Below are positions 27,692 to 38,900 of a DNA stretch of 64,000 nt, piece by piece. Position 1 is the stretch's first letter. Every line of letters begins with the position of its first letter. Source of the stretch: Flavobacterium sp. SUN052 (GTDB lineage: Bacteria; Bacteroidota; Bacteroidia; Flavobacteriales; Flavobacteriaceae); NCBI RefSeq assembly GCF_028867935.1, contig NZ_JAPQNS010000013.1:124001-188000 (forward strand). Reading direction: 5' to 3'. The notes below the pieces were generated by a model that had not been told where the DNA came from, made no database searches, and worked only from the letters and a program-made list of their open reading frames with translations. Made by a program: the position numbers and the translations under genes.

Positions 27692-30600
27692 ATGACTCAT
27701 TCTACTTTCACGCGGTATCTATCTGAGTTTTATAAACACGTCTTTTGGTGGTTTCGCACCGTGGGAAGGTCATGCCTACTGGCACGGCTAGATACCCAAT
27801 CTGTTTTCACACCGCTAACCACTGGGTTTTTGCTTGCGTTTCTGCTGGGTAGTTTGGATAACTCCGTGTCGGCTCAGATCTATTATGTCTCGGCTACAGG
27901 TACCAATACGAACCCGGCCAGTGCTACCAGTTGGGCTACAGCTACCACTGATTTACAGGGAGCCATCAATGCCTGTTCCAGCGTAAGAAGTCCGCTTGGA
28001 CAAGTATGGGTTAAGGCTGGGACATACAAGCCTGGTGGCACTGCCAACACGAATCGAAGCTTGAGCTTTATTCCAAAAGATTATGTTTCGCTCTATGGCG
28101 GCTTTGTGGGAAACGAAACCTCCCTGAGTCAGCGTCCCACGACCTTCCCTAGCAGTACTACGTTGTCTGGAGATTTAGGAACCCAATCAGAAAATAACGA
28201 CAACAGTTTCCATGTGATCAGTACCGCAGCATCAGGAGCATTATCAACGAATACGTACGCTTATGGTTTTGTTGGTTTTGTGATAAAAGACGGCAATGCG
28301 AATGGCGTGGTCGGAGATGCGGGGCAGGGAGGAGGGATATACATATTAAGTCAGGCAAGTCAGCCTATTATTAATTTGTTTTTTGTCGACTGCTTGTTCG
28401 CTAATAACCAAGCCACGTATGGCGGTGCTATCTACTCAGTTAGTATAAGGGGGGGAGCTAGTGATATATCGTTCTCTAAATGTACATTTAGTGATAATAG
28501 TGCCTCTACGGGGGGGGGAGCTTTATTCGTAGCGTGCTACGATACTGGTCGTCAAAAATTTCAGTCCGTGAGCTCACAGTTCAATACGAATACTTCGCCA
28601 AATGGCAATGGTGGGGGGGTGTGGATCAATGGTGGGGGTATAAGTACGGCAAGCGACTTTGATGTTCAGTTTAAAAATAGCTGGTTTCGTAATAATAGCA
28701 GCATCAATGGGGGAGCAATCCTTAGTTCAATCGACAACCCAGATTTCTTAAACTGTGGTTTTACTGGGAACACCTGTTCGAGATTTGGTGGCGTAGTGTA
28801 TGCCCGTACCTCGTCGCCCACTTTCCGTAATTGTAGCTTCACGGGGAACAACGCATTAACCTCAACTTCAGAAAATGGAGGATCAGTGGCTTTTGTTGAC
28901 CAAGACGCAATTTGTCAGTTCAGCAACTCGATACTATTTGGGAACGGGGCGGAAAGAACCTTCTTAAACGCATCATATCCAGGTGCAAATCCTATCTTAA
29001 CTGTTACAAACTCATTACTGGATAATACGGTAACTGGCTATTCATTTACAGGAAACTCCCGTGTCACTTTGACACCATTTAGCAACACCACCTCGTTAAC
29101 GACTTTTCCTTGTCTCCCTGTCCTCAATGGCAGCCTTAATACCGGATCGCAGACGAGTACAGACCTGGCAGGAAATAATCGGATTGTGGGTACGGCGGCT
29201 GACCTTGGTGCGGTTGAGTATCAATCGATATCCATTCCGGCTGCCACTACCGGACAAATTGCCAATGGTGATAGTAGAGGAACACCTGTTTTTAGTTTAA
29301 CAGCCTGCGCTGGCACTCCATTGATTGTTGTTAGAAATAGCATATCTTCAGTAACGTACAAACCCTATCAATGGGAGCAGAGGATTAACGGTGGTAGCTG
29401 GACAACAGTGAGTAATCAGAGTGATGCCAACCTGCCATTGTCATTAAGCTATGTTAAGGACGAGGTACGAGAATACCGACGTATTGCTTTCGACTGTAAT
29501 GGTACGCGCTACGAAAGTAATATTGTGACCTTCAGAACGTTCGACCCGAGCCTCAGCCCAGGCAGTATCAGTGGGCCGCCCCTTGTGCCTGCCCCGCAGG
29601 AAGGCATCCAAACGTTGGCTTCAACAGCCAGTGCAACAGCAGGCTATGCCCTTTTTATAACCTGGCAACAAAGCGACAACGGCACTACCTGGATTGATCT
29701 GCCTAACTCGAACCAACAAAGTATTCCATTACCGGTACTCTTCACGGGTGACTCGCCCACCAAGAGCAAAACGTTTTATTTTCGGCGGAAGGTCCAGAAT
29801 GGATGTGCCACCATTGATTATTCAACATCTATTGCTGTAACGGCTCGCGATATTGACGGACAAGTTGAAGGAAAGGTGGTAAGCAGCGATGGCGCAACGG
29901 CAGTCCGGGGAGTTAAACTGACTATTCGCCGACTCACTACCGGTTTAGCCGGTAGCCCTGATAATTACTCCTACACCATGCTTACCGGCGAGAATGGAAC
30001 ATACAGCATCGGATCCATTTATTGGGGCTTTCCGGCCAACACGCCATTCTCATCCGTCTCCGCTTCTACGTTTGTTGTTACGCCAAGTCTGGATAATCAC
30101 CTCTTTGAGCCAGTGAGCCAAACGATTACAATGAACAAAGACAAGCATGTTTATACGAGTACGACAGCTATTAACTTTACTGATAGGAGCACGTATGCGA
30201 TCAGCGGCAGTGTAAATCAACGATGCCCGGATTGCTTGCTAGCTAATCAATCAGGGCAAACGGGTCGAGTCGATTGTCCGCTCGATTCAGCATCTGTTCA
30301 GGTCATTAGTCGAGCGCGCAATCTGACGCTTACAACCCGAAGCCAACAGCTTAATAATCAATATGGACAGTTCGGACAAACCGTAACTGCACCTGGAGAT
30401 TATGTCGTTATACCCAATTATAAAAAGTTTACTTTTTCGCCCGATTCGTTGTTTTCGATTAATGTTCAGAACGACGTGCATAATCTTAATTTCTTCACTC
30501 CTACTTCAGCCACTATTAAGGGGCAGCTCACAGCAGGGTGTTCTGACCCGATTGGCCGGGCAGTATTGGAGTTCCGGGATGTTCCTAAAAAGAATACCAG

Positions 30601-33600
30601 CCCGAATATCTGTTTCAGAAAGCGCGTTACGACTGACGATACCGGGTTTTATAACGTCGTACTGCCGGCTCGGCAGTACATCGTCAGTGTCGTTAGTTTC
30701 ACCGCTTCTCCGAATGCCGACGTTATTGATACGGAGGTAACGCAATTTTTTCAGAATCTACAGGACCGGGACTCACTTTCCCGGCTACCATTTATTCGCG
30801 ATGTGACCAGCGCAACGACTGTAACCGAACTCAATTTGGTCTATCCCCGCAAGCCGACGATTGTATTGTCGGCCTTGCCAAAATCCCCCAATTGTGGCAC
30901 CGTACGCCCCGTCAACCTATTATCGCAGAGTGTACCCACTTCGCTGACCGTGTCGATTTTTCAGGGCAGTATCGCGAAAAATTGCCCGTTTACTAGCGGG
31001 ACGGTAATTGGGTCCACCAATATTGTCAACGATGGGGGCGAAACCAGGAAATTCATCGTCGACAGCACCGGTACGGTCAGCCTAACGCTGGTGCCGGGAC
31101 TTCCTAACCCTATTGCTCCTTTTCAGCGATTCCTGAGTTTCGATTACAACGACAAATATGGCCGAAAGGCCGACACCAGAACTGAAACGGTTGTTGTCAC
31201 CGGGGTGAAGTCGAGTACAGCCTTGTTCGAGACGGTCTCACCGAGCGTGCCGTTGTTGGTTTTGCATGATCCTCCGGGGGATGGAAGCTACAGCTTTAGA
31301 GAAGCTGGGCAAACTATGCAGCTGGTTACCCGAAATTACGTTGCCGTTAGCGGGGGCATCAATGCCTGGGCCCAAGTTAAACTTGGCTCCAAAACTCTGA
31401 ATGGCATTGGCGTAGCCGTTGAGGAAGAATCATGGGGAGCTATTGGCGGTGGACTCGATGTACGGGGCGGGAAGACCACCAGTGATGAGCATATCAGAAA
31501 TATAACGACCACACAGCGCATTGAAACGTCGGCAAACCCTAAATTTGTGGGTTCAGACGCGGACGTTTATTATGGGGCAGCCTATAACTTGTATTATTCG
31601 GTCGGTACGGAGGTTTTGTTCGACAAGGACTCGTGCAAGTTCAGGACTAGTAAACGCCTTATGATGGCACCAGCGGGTGTTCTCCCTGGTACAAAGTACG
31701 CCTATACGTTGGACTATATTCGCAACGAGGTTATTCCCAATCTGAAAACCGAATTGGCAGCACTGGCCGATGAGTCAAGGCGAACATTTCTGACCAGTCA
31801 GGCCAAAGTATGGGAGGATTTGTTAAAGAATCAAGAAGAGAACCGGCGTCGGGCTAAATATCGAAAAACAATATCGTTTAGCGCGGGGGCGGGCACCACA
31901 GAATCAAGTTCATGGGACTCAACAGCCACAGATACCTATGAGTGGCAGGCAGAGATCGATAAATCGGTAGGGGCTGAATTAGAGCTTGAACTGGCGGGCA
32001 ATGGGTTCAGTGGAAAAGTAGTGGTCAATCTCAAAACCGAAAAGGGAGGCAGTCGATTAGATGGTTCGGTAACGGCCGTAACCACTGGTTTTGTCTTATC
32101 CGACGATGATCCCGGTGATGCTATAGCCGTTGATGTGAAAGATGATCTCGTCTATCAAACGCCCTTATTTGAAGTAGTCGCCGGCAAAACGAGTTGCCCA
32201 CCTGAACCCTATACCCAACCACGCGATGATGTCCAGTTTTTCGCGCCCCAACCCGTGCAGACAGATGTGTTGCCCAATAAGGCCGCAGAGTACATTCTAA
32301 AACTGGGCAACCTGAGTATCGTACCCGGTAATTTTGATCAGGACCGTACCTTCTATGTATCGATGCTAACGGCCAGTAATCCCGACGGCGCCATTGTTAC
32401 CATCAACGGGAATACGCAACTGCAAAAAGTACCCTTCACGGTTACTCGTGGCCAGGAGATTCAACTCACTATACGGGTTGAAAAGGCTCCGTCTTCGCCC
32501 GTATTTAGTTACGAAAATCTGCAATTTGTCGTGTCAGATGGCTGTGGTGGTAGTGCCCTGAAAACCGTACCTTTATCGGCCTATTTCAAGGGGGAGTGCA
32601 GCAATGTAACGTTTATAACCCCCGAACCAGACTGGTTTACCACAGTAGCCGATGCGAATATACTACCAGTGCAAATTGGTGGCTACACCCTAAACAGCCT
32701 TAGCAAAGTAACGTTGGAGTACCGCCCTATTGGGCAGAGCTCCTGGTTCGAGGGCTTCACAAAAACGCAGGCCCAACTGAATAACAGTAGTACGGGAACA
32801 TCCGTCGATTGGAACACGGCGGGATTGACCGATGGGCAGTACGACATCCGCCTGAAATTAACCTGCAACCTGACAACGGGTGCCGTCGGTACAGCTTATT
32901 CGCAACGCCTGCGCGGAACAGTTGACCGAACGCCCCCCGCTCTATTTGGTAATACGCAACCGCTCACCAGCACCTTTGTAACGGGCGATGTAATCGGGGC
33001 TACCTACGACGAACCCTTGTCGTGTGGGCGAATCAAGACTAACGGAGGGGCGGTACTTGCCCGGACCACTAACGGTCAGACCATTCCGATTACGATTGGC
33101 TGTGCAGCCAATCAGATTACCCTTGTTCCTATTGGTAGTTTATCACCCTATGTTGGCGAGGTGTTGAGTGTAACGCTGAACGGCATTGCCGACGTGTATG
33201 GCAATATTAAGCCCAAGGCCGATGTGTGGTATTTTAACGTAGGCAGTGCTCCCATCGCTACCGGAACGAATGCGGTATCATTAGTAGCATCAAACCAGAA
33301 GAGCAGCAAAGCGAATACTGTTGCCAGTATTCTGGAAGATGCTCCCGGAACCGTTGACTTTACGTTTCAATTTCCCAAAACGGCACCGAATAACATTTTT
33401 GTTTACTTCAGCGTGGCGGGGACAGCCCGTTTTGGCTCAGACTATACCGTAACGTATAGTTCGTCATCCAGTATTTCGCAGCCTCTATCCGCTACAATGA
33501 ATGGGAATAACGGGCTCATCATAATTCCGCAAGGCACTAATTCGGTTACGATGAAGATCGACCCGGTAGCCGACACCCGTTACGAGCCTGACGAAACAGT

Positions 33601-33898
33601 CATCATCAGCCTTCTTAGTGGAGGGGATTATGGCATTAGCGCGATCTCATCGGCAACGGCGGTCATTCTTAATGACGACCAAGCAACGAATATTATTACG
33701 AGCGTCCGTAGTGGCTATTGGGAGGACCCCGACACATGGGATCAAGAGAGGCTTCCTTTGTCAACAGATCAGGTAATTCTTGATCAGAACCATACGGTCA
33801 CGCTTAGTACCACCGGCAACGCCAAAAAAGTAACGAACCGGGCCAAGGCCAAACTACGTTTTGTTAATTCAGCCACACGACTAAAGCTTGGCTTTTAA
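27692..33898 (+). CDS. Giant secreted parallel beta-helix / Ig-like repeat protein
   Basis: 2,068 residues. A long signal region ends TGFLLAFLLGSLDNSVSAQ (~residue 63). Residues ~65-515 form a right-handed beta-helix of the choice-of-anchor Q type (NNQATYGGAIYS, NNSSINGGAI, closing with ADLGAVEY). Ig-like stretches follow, then a carboxypeptidase-regulatory-like domain (EGKVVSSDGATAVRGVKLTI), a long middle with a charged helix and a Gly/Ser beta-rich stretch (residues ~1370-1470), a Calx-beta domain (GTARFGSDYTV...DETVIISLLSGG) near 1870-2000, and a C-terminal GYWEDPDTWDQERLP module. No classical T9SS sorting tail was recognised. Probably surface-exposed; function unknown. A hairpin follows the stop. 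Confidence 0.85.
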   Translation: MTHSTFTRYLSEFYKHVFWWFRTVGRSCLLARLDTQSVFTPLTTGFLLAFLLGSLDNSVSAQIYYVSATGTNTNPASATSWATATTDLQGAINACSSVRSPLGQVWVKAGTYKPGGTANTNRSLSFIPKDYVSLYGGFVGNETSLSQRPTTFPSSTTLSGDLGTQSENNDNSFHVISTAASGALSTNTYAYGFVGFVIKDGNANGVVGDAGQGGGIYILSQASQPIINLFFVDCLFANNQATYGGAIYSVSIRGGASDISFSKCTFSDNSASTGGGALFVACYDTGRQKFQSVSSQFNTNTSPNGNGGGVWINGGGISTASDFDVQFKNSWFRNNSSINGGAILSSIDNPDFLNCGFTGNTCSRFGGVVYARTSSPTFRNCSFTGNNALTSTSENGGSVAFVDQDAICQFSNSILFGNGAERTFLNASYPGANPILTVTNSLLDNTVTGYSFTGNSRVTLTPFSNTTSLTTFPCLPVLNGSLNTGSQTSTDLAGNNRIVGTAADLGAVEYQSISIPAATTGQIANGDSRGTPVFSLTACAGTPLIVVRNSISSVTYKPYQWEQRINGGSWTTVSNQSDANLPLSLSYVKDEVREYRRIAFDCNGTRYESNIVTFRTFDPSLSPGSISGPPLVPAPQEGIQTLASTASATAGYALFITWQQSDNGTTWIDLPNSNQQSIPLPVLFTGDSPTKSKTFYFRRKVQNGCATIDYSTSIAVTARDIDGQVEGKVVSSDGATAVRGVKLTIRRLTTGLAGSPDNYSYTMLTGENGTYSIGSIYWGFPANTPFSSVSASTFVVTPSLDNHLFEPVSQTITMNKDKHVYTSTTAINFTDRSTYAISGSVNQRCPDCLLANQSGQTGRVDCPLDSASVQVISRARNLTLTTRSQQLNNQYGQFGQTVTAPGDYVVIPNYKKFTFSPDSLFSINVQNDVHNLNFFTPTSATIKGQLTAGCSDPIGRAVLEFRDVPKKNTSPNICFRKRVTTDDTGFYNVVLPARQYIVSVVSFTASPNADVIDTEVTQFFQNLQDRDSLSRLPFIRDVTSATTVTELNLVYPRKPTIVLSALPKSPNCGTVRPVNLLSQSVPTSLTVSIFQGSIAKNCPFTSGTVIGSTNIVNDGGETRKFIVDSTGTVSLTLVPGLPNPIAPFQRFLSFDYNDKYGRKADTRTETVVVTGVKSSTALFETVSPSVPLLVLHDPPGDGSYSFREAGQTMQLVTRNYVAVSGGINAWAQVKLGSKTLNGIGVAVEEESWGAIGGGLDVRGGKTTSDEHIRNITTTQRIETSANPKFVGSDADVYYGAAYNLYYSVGTEVLFDKDSCKFRTSKRLMMAPAGVLPGTKYAYTLDYIRNEVIPNLKTELAALADESRRTFLTSQAKVWEDLLKNQEENRRRAKYRKTISFSAGAGTTESSSWDSTATDTYEWQAEIDKSVGAELELELAGNGFSGKVVVNLKTEKGGSRLDGSVTAVTTGFVLSDDDPGDAIAVDVKDDLVYQTPLFEVVAGKTSCPPEPYTQPRDDVQFFAPQPVQTDVLPNKAAEYILKLGNLSIVPGNFDQDRTFYVSMLTASNPDGAIVTINGNTQLQKVPFTVTRGQEIQLTIRVEKAPSSPVFSYENLQFVVSDGCGGSALKTVPLSAYFKGECSNVTFITPEPDWFTTVADANILPVQIGGYTLNSLSKVTLEYRPIGQSSWFEGFTKTQAQLNNSSTGTSVDWNTAGLTDGQYDIRLKLTCNLTTGAVGTAYSQRLRGTVDRTPPALFGNTQPLTSTFVTGDVIGATYDEPLSCGRIKTNGGAVLARTTNGQTIPITIGCAANQITLVPIGSLSPYVGEVLSVTLNGIADVYGNIKPKADVWYFNVGSAPIATGTNAVSLVASNQKSSKANTVASILEDAPGTVDFTFQFPKTAPNNIFVYFSVAGTARFGSDYTVTYSSSSSISQPLSATMNGNNGLIIIPQGTNSVTMKIDPVADTRYEPDETVIISLLSGGDYGISAISSATAVILNDDQATNIITSVRSGYWEDPDTWDQERLPLSTDQVILDQNHTVTLSTTGNAKKVTNRAKAKLRFVNSATRLKLGF

Positions 33899-33906
33899 AT
33901 CCATTT

Positions 33907-33942
33907 ATGGTTCAGGCAAGCATCCGGTGTTGCCTGAACCAT
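33907..33942 (+). terminator. Terminator hairpin after the giant beta-helix gene
   Basis: A perfect 13-bp inverted repeat (atggttcaggcaa / ttgcctgaaccat) with a 10-nt loop begins 8 bp after the stop codon. No clean T-run follows. Its presence argues that the next gene starts at 33964, not at the ATG inside the hairpin. Confidence 0.6.
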
Positions 33943-33963
33943 AAATTATACTCTTCCCAATCT

Positions 33964-34329
33964 ATGAAACCGCCCAAAGTTTATAAAACCAATATGCTCT
34001 CGGCCAATGCCCTTCTGCTCCCTTTTCAGGAAGGTCGCCGGTGGGTAGAACTGCACCAGATTGTGCGGCTGGAAGGCATCGGCAACTACACCAAATGTAT
34101 TTTTACCGATGGGGCGTCGTTATTGGTGGCGTTGAGTCTTCGTCACCTCTTCGACCGCATGCCACCGGGATCGTTTGTACGCCCCCATCGGAAACACGCC
34201 ATCAATCTGGCGCATGTATCGGGTATCCATTTGTTTTCGGTAAGCATCTCGTTAAGCAACGGCGACCGGGTGACGATTGCCCGCCGTCGAATCAGCGATT
34301 TCAGGCGGCAAATGCGTACAGTTGATTAA
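33964..34329 (+). CDS. LytTR-type DNA-binding regulator
   Basis: About 121 residues from ATG 33964; an in-frame ATG at 33907 lies inside a hairpin and is rejected. The LytTR features are WVELHQIVRLEGIGNYTKCI, SLRHLFDRMPPGSFVRPHRK and HAINLAHVSGIHLF. There is no receiver domain. Free-standing LytTR proteins bind direct repeats, so the 21-bp-spaced motif upstream of the giant beta-helix gene is a possible target, though untested. It points toward the toxin/immunity locus. Confidence 0.82.
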   Translation: MKPPKVYKTNMLSANALLLPFQEGRRWVELHQIVRLEGIGNYTKCIFTDGASLLVALSLRHLFDRMPPGSFVRPHRKHAINLAHVSGIHLFSVSISLSNGDRVTIARRRISDFRRQMRTVD

Positions 34330-34707
34330 AGAAACTGGTCTCTACAGGTACTACGAGCGGATAAGCTAATCGAATGTTTATCGACACGTCCAGAGGGGCT
34401 TCATAGGCTTACCTCTCTGGCTCAACAAGCCATACCTTTCTCAACTCTGCCCCGACTCCCATTCCAGCTGCTGTTTTACTACCTAAATATGGTTCAAGAA
34501 GTAAGTCCTGAAATAAAAGGATTATCTTGTTTTTGATACCGACTTTCTGACCGTAACGACTGCTACACTGGAGCGAGATCGCCTACAAAGAATTAGCTAT
34601 GCGCTGATGATTTAGACTATAATTTAAACATCAATATACTCTTGCCTCTATAAGCCTAAACACTTGATTTAGCCGGAACAGGTTCCGGTGTGGGCCGTTT
34701 AGTCTTT
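34330..34707. other. Intergenic region between convergent loci
   Basis: No supported gene. Two short rightward frames (for example LAQQAIPFSTLPRLPFQLLF near 34420-34480, and FDTDFLTVTTATLERDRLQR near 34530-34590) look like decayed coding sequence, but I could not assign them. Confidence 0.35.
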
Positions 34708-34920
34708 TTATGCTCTCCCAGCGGGAGTGATATAATACCGCTTTACCGGGTTTTTGAGTTTTTCCAACACAGTTGGGTAAGTAGACTGAATGGGGGTGTT
34801 GTAGGTTGTAACGGCCACAGTTCCGGGCATGGCTGCCGCCAGCAGCTGGCCGGCTTGTTGGCAGCTTCCGGCTTGCAGAGCATCCAGAATATGGCTAAGC
34901 TCTGCCGGAAAAGCCAGTGT
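34708..34920 (-). pseudogene. Orphan duplicate of an internal toxin segment
   Basis: The 70-codon frame TLAFPAELSHILDALQAGSC...KNPVKRYYITPAGRA-stop matches residues 3280-3349 of the 4,039-residue protein (TLAFPADLTPVLDGLQAGSC...RYYITPAGKA), with about ten differences by eye. It begins within the doubled TAA stop of the immunity gene and ends in TAA. It has no start. It is best read as the leftover of an older toxin gene displaced when a new tip and immunity gene recombined in. Confidence 0.8.
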
Positions 34921-34922
34921 TA

Positions 34923-35900
34923 TTAGTCTCCCTTGACCAGCAAATCAAATTCTCCAAACTGACCTTCAATCATCCATTTTGGTATGTAATCTGATTGGAC
35001 AGTGATGAGTTTCAGGCCCCGGTCGTGGGCGAAAGCACACGCAGCAGCAATGGGCAGAGCTAGGTAACCTGCCGGGTCGGTGCTGTGATCGCGCTCCTCA
35101 CCATTTTCATCCACATACTTTAGGGTGTAATACTCCTTCCATTTGACTAAAGCCTCGTACACGGCCTGTTGATAACCCACATAATTCTGATTGAGAATCT
35201 GGTGATAGATAAACAAAACAGGAATAAAAACATATTCAGCCAGTTGCTTGCGAGTACGAAAGAGAGTTTGCCAAACCCACTCTTGATTGAACCCCTCAAT
35301 GATTACTGTCGATTTATATTCATCCCAATCCATGAGTTTACTGAGTTCGCTGTAAGCACCTTGGGCTTCGTTCAAGTTACTTTCCCCCTTGATAAGCACC
35401 TGATAAAACAAAAACATTGACTCCAAAATCAAGTCTTCCTGATTTGCCAGTTCGGTGAAACTGAGTGGGATGTCCGCATAAAAACGTAAGGCTTTCTGAT
35501 CTCTCAGCAAAAGAGCAGTTTCAATACCACGCATGACGAATAAAGATCCGATTGCTTCGTTTTTAAATTGGCCGGTGGTGTTAATCTGACGGTCAGCAAT
35601 CTGTAACGTTACCGGTAGCTTATCGTTCATTACAAACTGAAACCAGGCATAATTTAGCTGGTTAAAGTAATATAAGTAGTTATAAGCAAAGGCTTTAGTG
35701 CTGTAGAAGTGCGAGTATCCTAAAGTTCTCCATACAGCGTGGATAGTGCTGGGTATGCTGAGAGGTTTAAATTTTTCTTTTATATCTTTAATCCAGTATA
35801 ATATCCGCTCAGGTTCGGTACTGTATTGCGCTTTGATGTTTCCATCAGCTTCAACCGTCCAGTCTGACCGATTGTGAGGCTTAAAAGTAACCAATTGCAT
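34923..35900 (-). CDS. Imm49-like immunity protein for the adjacent toxin
   Basis: 325 residues, mostly helical, no signal peptide or membrane helix, so cytoplasmic. The C-terminal block (WKEYYTLKYVDENGEERDHS, then GYLALPIAAACAFAHDRGLK and VQSDYIPKWMI) resembles Imm49-type immunity proteins of polymorphic toxin systems; this is from memory of the family pattern. It starts 4 bp after the stop of the giant gene, the expected place for the cognate antidote, and codon usage is AT-richer than in region 1. It likely binds and blocks the nuclease tip. Confidence 0.65.
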   Translation of the reverse strand: MQLVTFKPHNRSDWTVEADGNIKAQYSTEPERILYWIKDIKEKFKPLSIPSTIHAVWRTLGYSHFYSTKAFAYNYLYYFNQLNYAWFQFVMNDKLPVTLQIADRQINTTGQFKNEAIGSLFVMRGIETALLLRDQKALRFYADIPLSFTELANQEDLILESMFLFYQVLIKGESNLNEAQGAYSELSKLMDWDEYKSTVIIEGFNQEWVWQTLFRTRKQLAEYVFIPVLFIYHQILNQNYVGYQQAVYEALVKWKEYYTLKYVDENGEERDHSTDPAGYLALPIAAACAFAHDRGLKLITVQSDYIPKWMIEGQFGEFDLLVKGD

Positions 35901-35904
35901 AAGT

Positions 35905-38900
35905 TTAAAATTGAACAGTTGAGACCTGAACAGGCTTTAAATTTCCTGCTTCATCAAATGTTTGTCGGAAAACGTAAGAAGTGACATTTCCATTTCTCAA
36001 CGCCAATTCTAAATTGTTTAATTCCGAAATCTGTGAAGGGGTAAGTTTTCCACTAGCTCTTAAGTTGTCAATAATACTCTGAATGTACTCTTTGGTTCCC
36101 TGCTGATTGTAACCATTGGCTCCCTGCCGACCTTTCAGGGGACTCTCACCGCCTTTGCATTCGACTACACTCCAACTCCCATTGGCATTTTTGTACACGC
36201 GATCAAACTGACCACTTTTCACAGTCCCCGGCAAAGATAAATCAATCTTCTGTACACCACTCTGCAAAAAACGAATGTCAGCAATCTCCTCAGCAATCTG
36301 TTCACTGCCCTCAACTACCGTCTTCATGTACCCTTTAAGAGCATTGTCATAGTCCACACCACTAGCTCGCAACTCAGCAGCCAACTTACGGGCTGCCTTC
36401 CGCGAAGCAATCAAACTCTGCACTGCCGGAGTCGAGGTCAGAGTCTCGCTAACCGTGCTGACGAACTGAGTCGTTGCTGCATAGACTACCTTGCCACTGA
36501 AGGCTGCGCGGAAGGCATCTATGTCGCCCGTCTCTAAAGCATTGTACATATCCTCCAGCAACTGTTGCAAACTGCCCTTGCCTTCGTAGGCTTTGAACAT
36601 ATTCCGAACATCCTCAATACTAAAGTCAGTCGGCAACTTCTGCTGTATGCTGGTGAGCATCTCTTGATTTTCATACAAGCGGCTTAGGTTCTTGAAATCC
36701 AACAGCATCTTAGAGGCATCCGGGGCAATCTCGACCTCATCCATCTTTTGAAGAATACTCTTGCCGTCAGGAGCCGTTGCTGTTTCAAACACATTACCAA
36801 AGCGGTCCAGATCGGGATCATTCCAGCCAAATTGGTTTTTAAGCTTGGCTTTCAGTTTAGCCAGTAGTGTGAGAATATCATCGAGCCTCTTTTTGAGTTG
36901 GTTGGGTGCATCCTGCACCACCGCTAGTAAGCCCACTCCAGTGCCAAACAACATCACCAGCGTTGCCCCGGCCCGGCCTGCACCATGCAGGGCATATTGT
37001 CCCCCTTTTTCAAACTCATCGGCATAAACTGCTCCACGGGCTACTTCGATACCCAGTGCTCTCGCCTTCTGCCAGTCCATCTGTTGGGCAAAGCTGCTTA
37101 GCTGCTGGTAGGCTCCGGCAGGGTCAGATACTACCGATAAACCCAAGCCAACCAGTTCAGGCAGGTCTTTGACCTCCTCAATGGCCTGATCCAAGGCCCC
37201 TGAAATAACTCCCGTTTTATCCTGTACGAAGAAATCACGGTCGGCGGTCTGTAGATCTTCCTGCGGCTTCCAAACTGCGTCGGGTACTTTGGCCTTGTCT
37301 ACTAAACTATTGTATGTCTTCGAAAGATTCGTTAACAAATCCAGCAGCTTCATAGGCTTATAGACAATGGTGCCTGCCGGTCCATAGGCTTGGGTGGTGG
37401 CAGGAATGACAATTGTTTCCTTAGTCAACTTTGCCCCATTCGCTGTGCGGGCTTTGGTCAAAGCCGCTTGTAGAGCGGTCTCGGCTTTGGCTTTGCAGGC
37501 TATACACTTGCCAAAGTCATTCCAGTTGCCTGTGACATTAATGTTGCCATCCTGCTGCCGCAGGGTAAAGGTGTTTCCCTCGATGGTGATGGTTTCTATG
37601 ATCTCCGGGTCGGGACATTCCAGTGTCTGATCCAGCAGCGGGGTTGTGGTGGGTGTGGTAAGGTTGTCAATTACCAAATCGGGTCTTAGGGGGTCTACAA
37701 AGGGATACGTACCCGCATAGGAGCGATAACCACACACGCCATTCTCTTCGTAGCGGATCAGAATATAAGCCTCATTTTGACCCTGCACAGTAGGCTTCGG
37801 ATATTGGTAGAACTGGTTGGTGTTATTGAGTCGATACCCCTGCATTCCCTGACCGGGGTTTGTATTGAGGTCTGCGTAGAACACATTTCCATTGGCTAGT
37901 TTGAAACCATGGAGAGTTCCTTTGGGCAGGTTAAGCCCTTTAAAGAACAGGGGCTTGGCTCCATTAGGGAGTTCAAAGGCTTTACCAGCGGGGGTGATGT
38001 AGTATCGCTTTACCGGGTTTTTCAGCTTTTCCAGCACCGCCGGGTAAGTAGGCTGAATGGTGTTGTTATAGGTTGTCATGGCCACGGTTCCGGGCATAGC
38101 TGCAGCCAGCAGTTGGCCGGCTTGTTGGCAGCTTCCGGCTTGCAGGCCATCCAGTACTGGCGTTAAATCAGCTGGGAACGCCAGTGTGAAACCGGGCAGG
38201 GCAGGGGGGAGCTCGATTTTCAGAATACTCAGCATGTTGGCGGCTCGTTCGCGGGAAAACTGCCCGGTTGGGTCAAGGTAGAGACTGCTGACTTCGCAAA
38301 GCATTTGCGAGAGGTAGCCGCCCATAGCAGCTTTCATTGTCAGGTTAGTTGACGGAGAAAGTGTGGAGGTTGAAGGTTGACAGGTGGCGGCATCGATGGC
38401 CACCCGGCCATTACCAGTCACTTTGAAGGTAACAGAGCCATCACAATAATCAGTCGCACTCAGAAAGCAACGGTCAAAATAGGTTTTGGTAGTCGTGCTT
38501 GGCCCCAGATTTTTGCGTGTAGGCGGAATGAGTGTAGCGATAAGTGTAGTACGCCCTTCATCCTCAAATAACTGAACCTGTTGACCAGGACACCAGGCCG
38601 TTTCATAGAAACGGTTCTGGTATTTGTTCACCCGGTATTTATCGTCGAAGGCCCACTCTTTACATTTATCGGGAGTCGTATTATCTGTTTTAGTAGCTGT
38701 TCCGCTGGAAGCACCCGGAGTACAACTAATTTGGAATATCGTTTGACAAGGTGAACTGGTGCTCGTCACGAAAGTACATTTATATTCTTCAGAATTATTT
38801 GATTGTGGTAGACAACTAAAGGCTGGAACTTTTAAGGCAGTTGTGTTCTGGGCTATCAACTGATTCATCAATGTTCCGTTACTGCCAATTTTATACCATC

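Noticed and set aside
33907..33963. Upstream start for the LytTR gene
   Set aside because: The ATG at 33907 is part of a 13-bp terminator hairpin and the added residues do not resemble the family.
34690..34926. Rightward 78-codon frame beside the immunity gene
   Set aside because: It is the antisense of the duplicated toxin segment; a similar antisense frame exists at 37909-38166, showing it arises from the minus-strand coding sequence.
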